64,000 nucleotides of DNA from Streptomyces sp. WM6386 (GTDB lineage Bacteria > Actinomycetota > Actinomycetes > Streptomycetales > Streptomycetaceae), in the NCBI RefSeq assembly GCF_000972385.1, contig NZ_JXTE01000046.1:6800-70799 (forward strand), in the 5' to 3' direction. Position 1 is the first letter of the stretch; every line of letters starts with the position of its first letter. The notes beneath the pieces were generated by a model, which was not told the origin of the DNA, searched no databases, and was given only the letters and a program-made list of their open reading frames with translations. Of the stretch, positions 35,148-44,974 are shown piece by piece. The position numbers were made by a program, and so were the translations under genes.

Positions 35148-36650
35148 ATGAGCGACAGTCCAGCCCCTCGAGGGCACGGGCCGGAAGCCCCGTCTGCCCC
35201 GCGACGCCATGCACGCGCCCCCATCCTCGAACCTGCTACGCACGGCTCGGACGGGGGGACCCCCTTCGCCGCACCGGGCGCTGACCCAAGTACATCCAGT
35301 ACGAGGGTCAACGCCCGGCACGCCGAGAGCACGCACCTACCGGCGACATCAGCCGCTCCGCGGCGGGCGCAGGGCCCGCCCTCCGGGCGGACGACGGGGC
35401 TTCCGGCCCGCGCCCTCGCCGACCCGCACCTCGTCTACGACCCCGTGGCGGGCGACGGCCCCAAGGACGTGGTGATCCTCGGCTCCACCGGGTCGATCGG
35501 GACCCAGGCCATCGACCTCGTCCTGCGCAACCCGGACCGCTTCCGCGTCACCGCGCTCTCCGCCAACGGCGGCCGGGTCGCCCTCCTCGCCGAGCAGGCG
35601 CACCGGCTCGGGGTGCGGACCGTCGCGGTCGCCCGCGAGGACGTCGTACCGCAGCTGCGCGAGGCCCTGACAAGCCTCTACGGCACGGGCGAGCCGCTCC
35701 CCGAGATCCTCGCCGGACCGGACGCGGCCACCCAGGTCGCCGCCTCCGACAGCCACACCGTGCTGAACGGCATCACGGGCTCCATCGGCCTCGCCCCGAC
35801 CCTCGCCGCCCTGGAGGCGGGCCGCACCCTCGCGCTCGCCAACAAGGAGTCGCTCATCGTCGGCGGCCCGCTGGTCAAGGCCCTCGCCAAGCCCGGGCAG
35901 ATCATCCCGGTCGACTCCGAGCACGCGGCGCTGTTCCAGTCGCTGGCGTCCGGCACGCGGGCCGACGTACGCAAGCTGGTCGTGACCGCTTCCGGCGGCC
36001 CCTTCCGCGGCCGAACCAAAGCCGACCTCGCCCAGGTGACCGTCGAGGAGGCCCTCGCCCACCCCACCTGGGCCATGGGCCCGGTGATCACGATCAACTC
36101 CGCGACCCTCGTCAACAAGGGCCTGGAGGTCATCGAGGCACACCTCCTCTACGACATTCCCTTCGACCGCATTGAGGTGGTCGTGCATCCCCAGTCGTAT
36201 GTCCACTCGATGGTTGAGTTCACGGACGGATCGACAATCGCCCAGGCGACGCCCCCCGACATGCGCGGGCCCATCGCCATCGGCCTCGGCTGGCCGGAAC
36301 GCGTCCCCGACGCGGCCCCCGCGTTCGACTGGAGCAAGGCGTCGACGTGGGAGTTCTTCCCGCTCGACAACGACGCGTTTCCTTCGGTCAACCTTGCGAG
36401 GCACGTGGGGGAGCTCGCGGGCACGGCCCCGGCAGTGTTCAATGCCGCCAACGAGGAGTGCGTGGAGGCCTTCCGGGCCGGCGCGCTGCCGTTCAACGGG
36501 ATCATGGAGACCGTGACGCGCGTGGTGGACGAACACGGCACGCCGGCCACGGGAACCTCACTCACCGTGTCGGACGTCCTCGAAGCGGAGACCTGGGCGC
36601 GCACCCGGGCCCGGGAACTGGCAGCACAGACGGCGGAGGCCCGTGCATGA
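35148..36650 (+). CDS. dxr: 1-deoxy-D-xylulose 5-phosphate reductoisomerase
   Basis: 500 residues; the enzyme makes 2-C-methyl-D-erythritol 4-phosphate from DXP with NADPH in the MEP isoprenoid pathway. The NADPH motif is [11 protein letters not shown], with [23 protein letters not shown] and the substrate loop TASGGPFRG all intact. Family members are about 400-425 residues. The extra length is an N-terminal Pro/Arg-rich stretch between MSDSPAP and [10 protein letters not shown] (35169-35414, 82 codons) that contains a large DNA palindrome. From memory, other Streptomyces enzymes join these two peptides directly. An internal GTG at 35445 is a possible alternative start. It overlaps rseP by 3 bases. 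Confidence 0.93.
   Translation: MSDSPAPRGHGPEAPSAPRRHARAPILEPATHGSDGGTPFAAPGADPSTSSTRVNARHAESTHLPATSAAPRRAQGPPSGRTTGLPARALADPHLVYDPVAGDGPKDVVILGSTGSIGTQAIDLVLRNPDRFRVTALSANGGRVALLAEQAHRLGVRTVAVAREDVVPQLREALTSLYGTGEPLPEILAGPDAATQVAASDSHTVLNGITGSIGLAPTLAALEAGRTLALANKESLIVGGPLVKALAKPGQIIPVDSEHAALFQSLASGTRADVRKLVVTASGGPFRGRTKADLAQVTVEEALAHPTWAMGPVITINSATLVNKGLEVIEAHLLYDIPFDRIEVVVHPQSYVHSMVEFTDGSTIAQATPPDMRGPIAIGLGWPERVPDAAPAFDWSKASTWEFFPLDNDAFPSVNLARHVGELAGTAPAVFNAANEECVEAFRAGALPFNGIMETVTRVVDEHGTPATGTSLTVSDVLEAETWARTRARELAAQTAEARA
35274..35318. repeat. large palindrome inside the dxr N-terminal insert
   Basis: CCGGGCGcTGACCC pairs with GGGTCAaCGCCCGG (13 of 14), with an inner GTAC/GTAC stem around ATCCA. 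It lies within the 246-base stretch that appears inserted in frame in dxr. Confidence 0.75.
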
Positions 36651-37951
36651 CGACCCTGATGTTCATCCTCGGCATAGTGGTCTTCGCCTTCGGCCTGCTG
36701 GTGTCGATCGCGTGGCACGAGCTGGGGCACCTGTCCACGGCCAAGCTCTTCGGCATCCGGGTGCCGCAGTACATGGTCGGCTTCGGCCCGACCATCTGGT
36801 CGAGGAACAAGGGCGAGACCGAGTACGGGGTCAAGGCCATCCCGTTCGGCGGCTACATCCGCATGATCGGCATGTTCCCGCCGGGCGCCGACGGCAAGCT
36901 GGAGGCCCGCTCCACCTCGCCCTGGCGCGGCATGATCGAGGACGCCCGCTCGGCCGCGTACGAGGAACTCCAGCCGGGTGACGAGAAGCGGATGTTCTAC
37001 ACCCGCAAGCCCTGGAAACGGGTCATCGTGATGTTCGCGGGCCCGTTCATGAACCTGATCCTCGCGGTCGCCCTGTTCCTGACGGTCCTGATGGGCTTCG
37101 GCATCCAGCAGCAGACCACCGACGTCGCCTCGGTCTCCCCCTGCGTGATCTCCCAGAGCGAGAACCGCGACACGTGCAAGAAGACCGACGCGGCCTCCCC
37201 GGCCGCGGCGGCCGGCATGAAGAAGGGCGACAGGATCGTCTCCTTCGCCGGCGTGCGGACCGACAACTGGGACACCCTCTCCGACCTCATCCGCGACAGC
37301 GCAGGCAAGACCGTGGCGATCGTCGTCGACCGGGACGGCAAGGAGGTCCCCCTCCAGGCGAAGATCGCCACCAACCTCGTCGCGAAGAAGGACTCCAACG
37401 GCACGTATGTCGAGGGCGAGTACGTCAAGGCGGGCTTCCTCGGCTTCAGCTCCGCCACCGGCGTCGTCAAGCAGGACTTCGGCGACTCGGTGGTCTGGAT
37501 GACGGACCGGGTGGGCGACGCCGTCGACTCCCTCGCCGCCCTGCCCTCCAAGATCCCGGCCCTGTGGGACGCCGCCTTCGGCGACGGCCAGCGCGAGCCG
37601 GACTCCCCGATGGGCGTGGTCGGCGCGGCCCGGGTGGGCGGTGAGATCGCGACACTGGACATCCCGGCCTCGCAAGCGCTCGCGATGTTCGTGATGCTGC
37701 TGGCCGGCTTCAACCTCTCCCTGTTCCTCTTCAACATGCTCCCGCTACTGCCGCTCGACGGCGGCCATATCGCGGGCGCCCTGTGGGAGTCGCTGAGGCG
37801 GAACGTGGCCAAGGTGCTCCGCCGCCCGGACCCGGGGCCGTTCGACGTGGCGAAGCTGATGCCGGTGGCTTATGTGGTTGCGGGGATCTTTATTTGCTTT
37901 ACCCTGCTGGTCCTGGTGGCAGATGTCGTTAATCCGGTCAAAATCAGCTGA
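36647..37951 (+). CDS. rseP: site-2 membrane metalloprotease
   Basis: 434 residues, ATG overlapping the dxr stop. The zinc motif HELGH (24-28) is in the first membrane helix and the third ligand is in LPLDGGH (Asp371). A PDZ domain lies between ([16 protein letters not shown]). It cuts membrane-embedded anti-sigma factors or signal-peptide remnants. The last 25 or so codons use AT-rich forms unlike the rest (TTT ATT TGC TTT, GTT AAT, AAA), and the final peptide VVNPVKIS is repeated as VVNPVRIS 685 bases downstream. This suggests that the 3' end was replaced by DNA brought in by a mobile element. Confidence 0.92.
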   Translation: MTTLMFILGIVVFAFGLLVSIAWHELGHLSTAKLFGIRVPQYMVGFGPTIWSRNKGETEYGVKAIPFGGYIRMIGMFPPGADGKLEARSTSPWRGMIEDARSAAYEELQPGDEKRMFYTRKPWKRVIVMFAGPFMNLILAVALFLTVLMGFGIQQQTTDVASVSPCVISQSENRDTCKKTDAASPAAAAGMKKGDRIVSFAGVRTDNWDTLSDLIRDSAGKTVAIVVDRDGKEVPLQAKIATNLVAKKDSNGTYVEGEYVKAGFLGFSSATGVVKQDFGDSVVWMTDRVGDAVDSLAALPSKIPALWDAAFGDGQREPDSPMGVVGAARVGGEIATLDIPASQALAMFVMLLAGFNLSLFLFNMLPLLPLDGGHIAGALWESLRRNVAKVLRRPDPGPFDVAKLMPVAYVVAGIFICFTLLVLVADVVNPVKIS

Positions 37952-38636
37952 GAATCTGTCATTTTCTGTCATCGCGGTAGTCGCGCCGCGCCCGTTCTTG
38001 CTGTTCATGGGTGACCCCAGCGGTGCGCCAACACCCTGGGGTTTTGGGAAGGGTTTTGGCCCATGCGCGGGACTGGTTGGCGGAGCTGAGGACCCGAGTC
38101 GACACGGATGCCCGGCTGGCGGCTGTCATGGGGACGAGCGACCTGGACGTCCGGTCGCTCACAGCGGCTGAGCAGCGTTGCCTGTTCGACGCGCTCAAGG
38201 TGTGCGTCGACATCGTGGCCGCGGAGTTTCGGTACCGCGAGGGGACGAAGTGCTCGACCATGCAGTGGCATGAGCGCACCGGGACACTCGTTCCTGTTGA
38301 TCCCACGGACAGCCCGTGGGCTCGTATCGAAGAGCTGTTGCGTTCCAAGTACAGGGCGCACCATTTTCGGTCACCGCTGGACCTGCGGGCTGCCTTGGAG
38401 GGGATGCTCACCGTCTGCGCACGGGGATCCTGTGGCGCGATCTTCCGGCGCGGTTCGGTCCCTCGGGGAAGGTTCGTCCTCGGCAGCGGACCTGGTTGGC
38501 GGACGGCATGTGGACGGAGATCATGGAGCTGCTGAACGAGGCAGGCGGGGGCACCCCGGTGTTGGGCTACAGGAACGCTCCGGAGTTGAGGTTCCAAAGC
38601 GATCCGGGCGTGGTTAACCCGGTGAGAATCTCCTAG
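37930..38636 (+). mobile_element. remnant of an element integrated at the 3' end of rseP
   Basis: The segment is bounded by two versions of the rseP tail: GTTAATCCGGT (37928-37938) and GTTAACCCGGT (38613-38623), each followed by codons for V-K/R-I-S and a stop. Between them are recombinase-like and transposase-like remains in different frames, and base composition is lower in GC. The terminator expected behind rseP (38654-38680) follows the distal tail, so that copy is probably the ancestral end. Confidence 0.6.
37981..38567 (+). pseudogene. recombinase/transposase-like remnant, frameshifted
   Basis: Frame 1 (to about 38410) reads RDWLAELRTRVDTDARLAAV, LTAAEQRCLFDALKVCVDIV, QWHERTGTLVPVDPTDSPWA and RIEELLRSKY; the last two resemble the start of the DUF4096 domain found on IS5-type transposases and some serine recombinases. 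The domain continues in another frame as RLRTGILWRDLPARFGPSGK and RQRTWLADGMWTEIMELLNE. A frameshift near 38410 therefore splits it. No catalytic serine-recombinase domain remains. Assignment to a recombinase C-terminus is tentative; the DUF4096-like part is clearer. Confidence 0.5.
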
Positions 38637-38653
38637 CCACACGGCGTTCGTGG

Positions 38654-38680
38654 CGGCCCGGCACGCTGTGTGCCGGGCCG
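38654..38680 (+). terminator. terminator behind the distal rseP tail
   Basis: CGGCCCGGCAC-gctgt-GTGCCGGGCCG, a perfect 11-bp stem 18 bases after the second VVNPVRIS stop. Confidence 0.8.
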
Positions 38681-38805
38681 TCCCCGTTCGTGTGGGTTGA
38701 TCGGCGGGATGTGCCGGGGCCTCGGCGCGTGCCGTAATCTCGAAGCCTGGAGCCCGCTGCGTACGGGAACCGGACCTTGATCCACGACTTGGGGTTGCAC
38801 AGCAG

Positions 38806-39963
38806 ATGACTGCGATTTCTCTCGGCATGCCGTCCGTTCCGACCAGGGTTGCCGAGCGCCGTAAGAGCCGGCAGATCCAGGTCGGCTCCGTCGCGGTCGG
38901 TGGAGACGCCCCGGTGTCCGTGCAGTCGATGACCACGACCCGTACGTCGGACATCGGCGCGACCCTCCAGCAGATCGCCGAGCTGACGGCCTCCGGCTGC
39001 CAGATCGTCCGGGTGGCCTGCCCCACCCAGGACGACGCCGACGCCCTCTCCACCATCGCCCGCAAGTCCCAGCTCCCGGTCATCGCGGACATCCACTTCC
39101 AGCCCAAGTACGTCTTCGCGGCCATCGAGGCCGGCTGTGCCGCGGTCCGGGTGAACCCCGGCAACATCAAGCAGTTCGACGACAAGGTCAAGGAGATCGC
39201 GAAGGCGGCGAGGGACCACGGCACCCCGATCCGCATCGGCGTGAACGCGGGCTCTCTGGACCGCCGCCTCCTCCAGAAGTACGGCAAGGCGACCCCCGAG
39301 GCCCTGGTCGAGTCGGCCCTGTGGGAGGCGTCCCTCTTCGAGGAGCACGACTTCCGGGACATCAAGATCTCGGTGAAGCACAACGACCCGGTCGTGATGA
39401 TCGAGGCGTACAAGCAGCTCGCCGCCCAGTGCGACTACCCCCTCCACCTCGGCGTCACCGAGGCGGGCCCGGCGTTCCAGGGCACGATCAAGTCGGCGGT
39501 GGCGTTCGGCGCGCTGCTGTCCCAGGGCATCGGCGACACGATCCGGGTGTCGTTGAGCGCTCCTCCGGTCGAGGAGGTCAAGGTCGGCAACCAGATCCTG
39601 GAGTCCCTGAACCTCAGGCAGCGCGGCCTGGAGATCGTCTCCTGCCCGTCCTGCGGCCGCGCCCAGGTCGACGTCTACAAGCTGGCCGAAGAGGTCACGG
39701 CAGGCCTCACCGGCATGGAGGTCCCGCTGCGCGTCGCCGTCATGGGCTGTGTGGTGAACGGCCCCGGCGAGGCCCGAGAGGCCGACCTCGGCGTCGCCTC
39801 CGGCAACGGCAAGGGACAGATCTTCGTCAAGGGCGAGGTCATCAAGACCGTCCCCGAGTCCAAGATCGTCGAGACCCTCATCGAGGAAGCCATGAAGCTG
39901 GCCGAACAGATGGAAGCGGACGGCGTGGCATCGGGCGAGCCGTCGGTGGCGGTCGCGGGCTGA
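38806..39963 (+). CDS. ispG: 4-hydroxy-3-methylbut-2-enyl diphosphate synthase
   Basis: 385 residues, normal length. IspG converts MEcPP to HMBPP in the MEP pathway, using a [4Fe-4S] cluster. The cluster ligands are visible in SCPSCGRAQ and [19 protein letters not shown] and [10 protein letters not shown] are in the TIM barrel. It shares the pathway with dxr, two genes upstream, a conserved actinobacterial arrangement here interrupted by the element remnant. The 126 bases before the ATG should contain its own promoter. Confidence 0.96.
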   Translation: MTAISLGMPSVPTRVAERRKSRQIQVGSVAVGGDAPVSVQSMTTTRTSDIGATLQQIAELTASGCQIVRVACPTQDDADALSTIARKSQLPVIADIHFQPKYVFAAIEAGCAAVRVNPGNIKQFDDKVKEIAKAARDHGTPIRIGVNAGSLDRRLLQKYGKATPEALVESALWEASLFEEHDFRDIKISVKHNDPVVMIEAYKQLAAQCDYPLHLGVTEAGPAFQGTIKSAVAFGALLSQGIGDTIRVSLSAPPVEEVKVGNQILESLNLRQRGLEIVSCPSCGRAQVDVYKLAEEVTAGLTGMEVPLRVAVMGCVVNGPGEAREADLGVASGNGKGQIFVKGEVIKTVPESKIVETLIEEAMKLAEQMEADGVASGEPSVAVAG

Positions 39964-40000
39964 AGGCTGGAGGGCTGAGGGCCGCAGGCCCCAGCACTCC

Positions 40001-40027
40001 AGGGGCGCGGGGAACTGCGCGACCAGC
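40001..40027. repeat. dispersed intergenic repeat, copy 2
   Basis: AGGGGCGCGGGGAACTGCGC followed by GACCAGC; in inverse orientation to 20307-20333 with one difference. The rest of the 230-base gap (39964-40193) is Cys/Pro-like low-complexity sequence with no supported gene. Confidence 0.7.
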
Positions 40028-40193
40028 CCGCACGACCCGCAGCCGCCGACGCACCGCAGCCCCCGAGCTCATAGGCGCCCGGCACCCCCCACGCCCCGCA
40101 CATGAAAACAACGGCACCCTCCACTGGGCGGCATGGCTCAGCTTCCGCAGGTACAGTGCGGAGATCAGCAGTCCCCAGTGTGAGGCCCCGCCC

Positions 40194-41042
40194 GTGTTGA
40201 CCCAGACGACCTCCCGGGTCCTCGAACCGAGCGACCTGGACGCCGCGCTCGCCGTCCTCGACCGCGCCCCGGTCGCGAACGCCTTCGTGACATCCCGCGT
40301 ACAGGTCGCCGGCCTCGACCCCTGGCGGCTCGGCGGCGAGATGTGGGGCTGGTACGAGGACGGCATGCTGACGTCCCTCTGCTACGCCGGCGCCAACCTG
40401 GTCCCCATCTGCGCCACCCCCCGAGCCGTCCGCGCCTTCGCCGACCGCGCTCGCAGGGCGGGCCGCCGCTGCTCCTCGATCGTCGGCCCGGCCGAACCCA
40501 CCGCCGAACTCTGGCGCCTCCTCGAACCCAGCTGGGGCCCGGCCCGTGACGTCCGCCCGCGCCAGCCCCTCATGGTCACCGACCGTATGCCCACCGACAT
40601 CGCCCCGGATCCCTACGTCCGCCGCGTCCGCAAGGACGAGATGGAAACGATCATGCCGGCGTGCGTGGCGATGTTCACCGAAGAGGTCGGCGTCTCCCCG
40701 CTGGCCGGCGACGGCGGCCTCCTCTACCAGGCGAGGGTCGCCGAACTCGTCGGCTCCGGCCGCTCGTTCGCCCGGCTCGACGCCGACGGCAAGGTCGTCT
40801 TCAAGGCCGAGATCGGCGCTGCCACGACCAAGGCCTGCCAGATCCAGGGCGTGTGGGTGGCCCCCGAGTACCGGGGGAGGGGCCTGGCGGCCCCGGGCAT
40901 GGCGGCGGTCCTGCGCTACGCGCTGGCGGACGTGGCCCCGGTGGTGAGCCTGTACGTGAACGACTTCAACACGTCGGCGAGAAGGACGTACAGGAGGGTG
41001 GGCTTCCAGGAGGTCGGCGCCTTCATGAGCGTCCTGTTCTGA
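40194..41042 (+). CDS. GNAT acetyltransferase (DUF4081-type)
   Basis: 282 residues from GTG 40194 (GAGG 8 bases upstream). The C-terminal half is a GNAT fold with the acetyl-CoA loop VWVAPEYRGRGLAAPGMAAV and the end YVNDFNTSARRTYRRVGFQE. The N-terminal half (DLDAALAVLDRAPVANAFVTSRV) is the DUF4081-like module often paired with it in actinobacteria. It should acetylate an amine or protein lysine; the target is unknown. It lies between ispG and proS, transcribed in the same direction but with gaps filled by repeats. Confidence 0.82.
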   Translation: MLTQTTSRVLEPSDLDAALAVLDRAPVANAFVTSRVQVAGLDPWRLGGEMWGWYEDGMLTSLCYAGANLVPICATPRAVRAFADRARRAGRRCSSIVGPAEPTAELWRLLEPSWGPARDVRPRQPLMVTDRMPTDIAPDPYVRRVRKDEMETIMPACVAMFTEEVGVSPLAGDGGLLYQARVAELVGSGRSFARLDADGKVVFKAEIGAATTKACQIQGVWVAPEYRGRGLAAPGMAAVLRYALADVAPVVSLYVNDFNTSARRTYRRVGFQEVGAFMSVLF

Positions 41043-41082
41043 GAAACCCCCTTCCGGCAAACGCCCTTGGGGGCATCGGCCC

Positions 41083-41110
41083 CGGGGCGCGGGAAACCGC
41101 GCGGCCGACC
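41083..41110. repeat. dispersed intergenic repeat, diverged copy
   Basis: CGGGGCGCGGGAAACCGCGC followed by GGCCGACC resembles the 27-base repeat at 40001 with several changes. It fills the gap between two GNAT genes. Confidence 0.45.
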
Positions 41111-41162
41111 ACGGACAACCCGCACCCGACCAAGAACGCGCACCCCCCTATACGATCCCCAC

Positions 41163-41732
41163 ATGCGCTTCCCCGGTCACGGACACCGCCGCCACCCCGA
41201 CGACGACGTAGTGATCGGCCCCCTCGACCTCTCCACCCACGTCGACGAAGCCCTCGCCGTCCAAGCCCTCGCCTTCGGACTCGGCCCCGACGAAGTAGCC
41301 GTACGCCGCCAGATCGTCCTCCGTCACATGACGTACCCCGGTGCGAGAGCGCTCGGCGCAACCGCCGGCCCCAGCCTCGTGGGCTTCGTCTACGGCATGC
41401 CCAACGACCGCACCCACTGGTGGTCCACGGTCGTGGAGCCCTACCTCCGCGCGCAGGGCCACGACATCTGGCTGGACGACTCCTTCGTGATCACGGAACT
41501 CCACGTCCACCCGCACTACCAGAACCGCGGCGTGGGCCGCTCCCTGATCACCACCATCACGGACGGCGCCCGCGAACCCCGCTCGATCCTCTCCGCGATC
41601 GACACCGACAGCCCGGCCCGCGGCCTCTACCACTCCCTCGGCTACCAGGACCTGGCCCGCCAGGTCCTGTTCCCCAGCGCCCCCAAGCCGTACGCGGTGA
41701 TGGGCGCCCCCCTGCCGCTGCGCCGCCGTTAA
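41163..41732 (+). CDS. GNAT acetyltransferase, second
   Basis: 189 residues starting at ATG 41163. The acetyl-CoA site is VHPHYQNRGVGRSLIT, and the end shows DTDSPARGLYHSLGYQD, a normal GNAT terminus. There is no ribosome site, but TACGAT (41151-41156) lies 6 bases upstream of the ATG, fitting a -10 element of a leaderless transcript. The substrate is unknown. It precedes proS by 73 bases. Confidence 0.82.
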   Translation: MRFPGHGHRRHPDDDVVIGPLDLSTHVDEALAVQALAFGLGPDEVAVRRQIVLRHMTYPGARALGATAGPSLVGFVYGMPNDRTHWWSTVVEPYLRAQGHDIWLDDSFVITELHVHPHYQNRGVGRSLITTITDGAREPRSILSAIDTDSPARGLYHSLGYQDLARQVLFPSAPKPYAVMGAPLPLRRR

Positions 41733-41805
41733 CCGATTTCCGCCACAACCGGACCCCCGGCTAACCTCCTAGCCATCACCCTTATCCGGCAGGAGTACGA
41801 GAACC

Positions 41806-43509
41806 ATGGCCAACGCACCGGTCCAGCGCATGTCCCAGTTGATGGCGAAGACGCTGCGCGACGACCCGGCGGACGCCGAGGTCCTCAGCCACAAGCTCCT
41901 CGTCCGCGCCGGCTACGTCCGCCGCACCGCGGCCGGCATCTGGAGCTGGCTGCCCCTCGGCATGCGGGTTCTGCGCAATGTGGAACGGATCGTCCGTGAG
42001 GAGATGGACGCGATCGGCGCCCAGGAGGTGCTGCTTCCCGCCATTCTGCCGCGCGAGCCCTACGAGGCGACCGGCCGCTGGGAGGAGTACGGCCCCGAGC
42101 TGTTCCGCCTCCAGGACCGCAAGGGCGGCGACTACCTCCTCGGCCCGACCCACGAGGAGATCTTCACCCTGCTGGTGAAGGACCAGGCGTCCTCCTACAA
42201 GGACCTGCCGGTCATCCTCTACCAGATCCAGAACAAGTACCGGGACGAGGCCCGCCCGCGGGCCGGAGTCCTGCGCGGCCGCGAGTTCCTCATGAAGGAC
42301 TCGTACTCCTTCGACACCGAGGACGAGGGCCTGGCCCAGTCCTACGCGCTGCACCGCGAGGCCTACCAGAAGATCTTCACGCGCCTCGGCCTCGACTACC
42401 GCATCTGCGCCGCCACCGCGGGCGCGATGGGCGGCTCCAAGTCCGAGGAGTTCCTCGCTCCGGCCGGCGCCGGCGAGGACACCTTCGCCGACTGCCCGAA
42501 CTGCGACTTCGCGGCCAACACCGAAGCGATCTCGTACGAGCTCCAGCCCGTGGACGCCACCGACGTCCCCGCCGCCGAGGACATCCCGACCCCCGACACC
42601 CCCACCATCGAGACCCTCGCCGCCCACCTCGGTGTCGAGGCCTCCGCCACCCTCAAGAACCTCCTGGTGAAGGTCGACGGCGAGATCGTGGCGGTCGGTG
42701 TCCCCGGCGACCGTGAGGTCGACATGGGCAAGGTCGAGGCGCACTTCGCCCCGGCGGTCGTCGAGATGGTCACCGAGGCCGACTTCGCGGGCCGCCCGGA
42801 CCTGGTCCGTGGCTACGTCGGCCCGCAGGGGCTGGGCGAGAAGGTCAAGTACATCGCCGACCCGCGCGTGGCCCCGGGCACCGCCTGGATCACGGGCGCC
42901 AACAAGACGAACACGCACACCAGGAACGTCGTCGTGGGCCGTGACTTCGAGGTCGGTGAGTACGTCGACGTCGTGGTCGTCCAGGACGGCGACCCGTGCC
43001 CCAAGTGCGGCACCGGCCTCAAGCTGGACCGCGCCATCGAGATCGGCCACATCTTCCAGCTGGGCCGCAAGTACGCCGACGCCCTCAAGCTCGACGTCCT
43101 CGGCCAGCAGGGCAAGCCGGTCCGCGTGACCATGGGCTCCTACGGCATCGGCGTCACCCGCGCGGTCGCGGCCATCGCCGAGCAGAGCGCCGACGAGCAG
43201 GGCCTGTGCTGGCCGGCCGAGGTCGCCCCGGCCGACGTCCACGTCGTCGCCGCCGGCAAGGCCCTCCAGACCGAGCTGGCTCTCGACGTCTCCGAGAAGC
43301 TGCGCGCGGCCGGCCTGCGGGTCCTGGTCGACGACCGGGCCGGCGTCTCCCCGGGCGTGAAGTTCACGGACGCCGAGCTGATCGGCGTACCGAAGATCCT
43401 CGTCGCGGGCCGCCGCTCCGCCGAGGGCGTCCTGGAGCTCAAGGACCGCCGGACCGGCGAGCGCGAGGAACTGACGGTGGACGAGGCGATCGCCCGCCTC
43501 AGCGCCTGA
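41806..43509 (+). CDS. proS: prolyl-tRNA synthetase (bacterial type, with editing insert)
   Basis: 567 residues. Class II motifs are present: [24 protein letters not shown] motif 2 seen as [17 protein letters not shown], and motif 3 [13 protein letters not shown]. Between them lies a YbaK-like editing insertion (about residues 235-385; [20 protein letters not shown]), which clears mischarged alanine. The C-terminal anticodon-binding domain follows (DVHVVAAGK). A perfect 15-bp hairpin terminator closes the gene. Confidence 0.95.
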   Translation: MANAPVQRMSQLMAKTLRDDPADAEVLSHKLLVRAGYVRRTAAGIWSWLPLGMRVLRNVERIVREEMDAIGAQEVLLPAILPREPYEATGRWEEYGPELFRLQDRKGGDYLLGPTHEEIFTLLVKDQASSYKDLPVILYQIQNKYRDEARPRAGVLRGREFLMKDSYSFDTEDEGLAQSYALHREAYQKIFTRLGLDYRICAATAGAMGGSKSEEFLAPAGAGEDTFADCPNCDFAANTEAISYELQPVDATDVPAAEDIPTPDTPTIETLAAHLGVEASATLKNLLVKVDGEIVAVGVPGDREVDMGKVEAHFAPAVVEMVTEADFAGRPDLVRGYVGPQGLGEKVKYIADPRVAPGTAWITGANKTNTHTRNVVVGRDFEVGEYVDVVVVQDGDPCPKCGTGLKLDRAIEIGHIFQLGRKYADALKLDVLGQQGKPVRVTMGSYGIGVTRAVAAIAEQSADEQGLCWPAEVAPADVHVVAAGKALQTELALDVSEKLRAAGLRVLVDDRAGVSPGVKFTDAELIGVPKILVAGRRSAEGVLELKDRRTGEREELTVDEAIARLSA

Positions 43510-43525
43510 AGAAACTCCTCAGAAA

Positions 43526-43558
43526 CGTCTGTGAGTCCCCATAGGGGACTCACAGACG
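43526..43558. terminator. bidirectional terminator
   Basis: CGTCTGTGAGTCCCC-ata-GGGGACTCACAGACG, a perfect 15-bp stem between convergent proS and the kinase-like gene. Confidence 0.92.
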
Positions 43559-43564
43559 GGGTCC

Positions 43565-44470
43565 CTAAAGCCACCCGGCAAACTCCAGCAACAACTCAGC
43601 ATCCTGAAGCCGGCCGACCCGCCGCGCCCGAACCCCCGACTCCACGGCGCGGAAGAGCGTCCACCCCCGCAACCGCTCCTGATCCACATCCAAGGACTCG
43701 GCAAGCCGCTTGATCCGACGCCGAGTAATCGCCGCCCCCGACGGCTGGGCAATCAGATCCTCGACCCGATCCCTGACCAACCGAGCCAGATCGAACGCAC
43801 ACTCACCGACCACCGGATCCGGCCCCACGGCCAGCCACGGAGACCGCTCACCCGCCAGCACCTTGCTCTGCCGAAACGTCCCATGCAGCAACCGCGACTC
43901 CGGCGGAGCCACCAGCAACTCCGAGCGAGCGGCCAGCGCCGCATCGACAAGCGGCGCTACCTCGGCCCGGCCCGACGCGGTCGCCCGCATCGCCTCGGCC
44001 TGCCGCCCGGTCCGCTCGGCCACCGTCTCGAAGACCTGGGCGTTCCCGTCGCCAGGTGGCTCCACCCACAACCGCCGCAACGTCCCCGCCGCCTCCAACA
44101 GCGCCTTCGCCTCCGGCAACGACCGCACCGACACATCGGGATGCAGCCGCTCCAGCAGCAGCACCCCCTCGGTCACCGGCTCGTCGAGCAACTGCACCGC
44201 ACCCAGCCCACCCCAGTGCGCCAGCGCCGCCCGCTCGGCCTCCGGCCGGCACCGCGGCGGGGCCAGCTTGAGCACGGCGGGGGTGCCGTCGAACCGCCGG
44301 ACCAGCACGACGAGGCTGCTGCGGCCGCCCGGCACCTGCACCCGCTCCACGGTCGACTCGCGTAGCGCGACGGCCTGCCGAGCCGCCTCGGGCAGCTTCT
44401 CCAACCAGCCGTCACCAGGTGCCGTCTCACCGAGCGCCCTCACCAGACGCTGTGGCGGTTCGAAAGCCAT
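43565..44470 (-). CDS. APH-family protein lacking catalytic residues (predicted pseudokinase)
   Basis: 301 residues with the fold of aminoglycoside/hydroxyurea phosphotransferases. The ATP lysine is kept (PAVLKLAPP). The catalytic loop, normally HGDxxxxN, reads HGTFRQSK (196-203), so both the aspartate and asparagine are lost; the metal-binding IDPKP motif reads VGPDP (215-219). GECAFDLARLVRDR after it is conserved. Classic phosphotransfer is therefore unlikely, and a binding or scaffold role is more plausible. A ferritin-like gene starts 28 bases upstream on the same strand, so they may form one operon. Confidence 0.75.
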   Translation of the reverse strand: MAFEPPQRLVRALGETAPGDGWLEKLPEAARQAVALRESTVERVQVPGGRSSLVVLVRRFDGTPAVLKLAPPRCRPEAERAALAHWGGLGAVQLLDEPVTEGVLLLERLHPDVSVRSLPEAKALLEAAGTLRRLWVEPPGDGNAQVFETVAERTGRQAEAMRATASGRAEVAPLVDAALAARSELLVAPPESRLLHGTFRQSKVLAGERSPWLAVGPDPVVGECAFDLARLVRDRVEDLIAQPSGAAITRRRIKRLAESLDVDQERLRGWTLFRAVESGVRARRVGRLQDAELLLEFAGWL

Positions 44471-44497
44471 ACGCGAGCAGTTCCCTTCCCGTACCCG

Positions 44498-44974
44498 TTA
44501 CGCCGTGGGTGTTGCCGCAGTCGGCGAGGCCGACGCGGTCGCCGCCCGTTCGGCGAGACCAGGGAAGGCTACGCTCTCCCCGCGCCAGCGCACCGCCCGC
44601 ACCGCCGCCTCCCGCAGCGCCTCGGCGCCCATGGAGCGCCGCCCGTCCACGGTTGCCCGCACCAGGTCGGAGTACACCCCGGCGACCCGGTCCTCCAGCT
44701 CGGCGGCCAGCCGTACGGCCGCGTCCGAGTCCAGCACCGGGAACGGCAGCGCGTACCCCGCCGCCGCTGCCGCCGGGGTGCCGCCCAGATCCCGCACCTC
44801 ACGGGCGAGTGCGTCGCGCCGGGCGCGATGGGCGTCGTAGGCCGACTTCGCCTCGCTACGCCGCCCCTCACGGATCCGCCCGCCGACGACCCCGTACCCG
44901 TACACGGCGGCATGCTCGGCCGCCAGTGCCGACTGGAGCGCTGCCAGCTCACGCTTGTCCTGCTCGTCGCTCAC
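44498..44974 (-). CDS. ferritin-like four-helix protein (DUF4439 type)
   Basis: 158 residues, almost entirely helical: ALQSALAAEHAAVYGYGVVG, YDAHRARRDALAREV and AAELEDRVAGVYSDLVRA. The pattern EHAAVYGYG with later HRARRD resembles the first two metal-ligand helices of ferritin-like folds, so an iron or other metal role is possible but unproved. ATG 44974 overlaps the stop of the upstream lipoprotein gene by 4 bases (ATGA), indicating coupled translation. Confidence 0.75.
   Translation of the reverse strand: MSDEQDKRELAALQSALAAEHAAVYGYGVVGGRIREGRRSEAKSAYDAHRARRDALAREVRDLGGTPAAAAAGYALPFPVLDSDAAVRLAAELEDRVAGVYSDLVRATVDGRRSMGAEALREAAVRAVRWRGESVAFPGLAERAATASASPTAATPTA

Noticed and set aside
38316..38636. 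Separate 106-residue gene ending in VVNPVRIS
   Set aside because: It joins a frameshifted transposase-like part with the old rseP tail; treated as a remnant.
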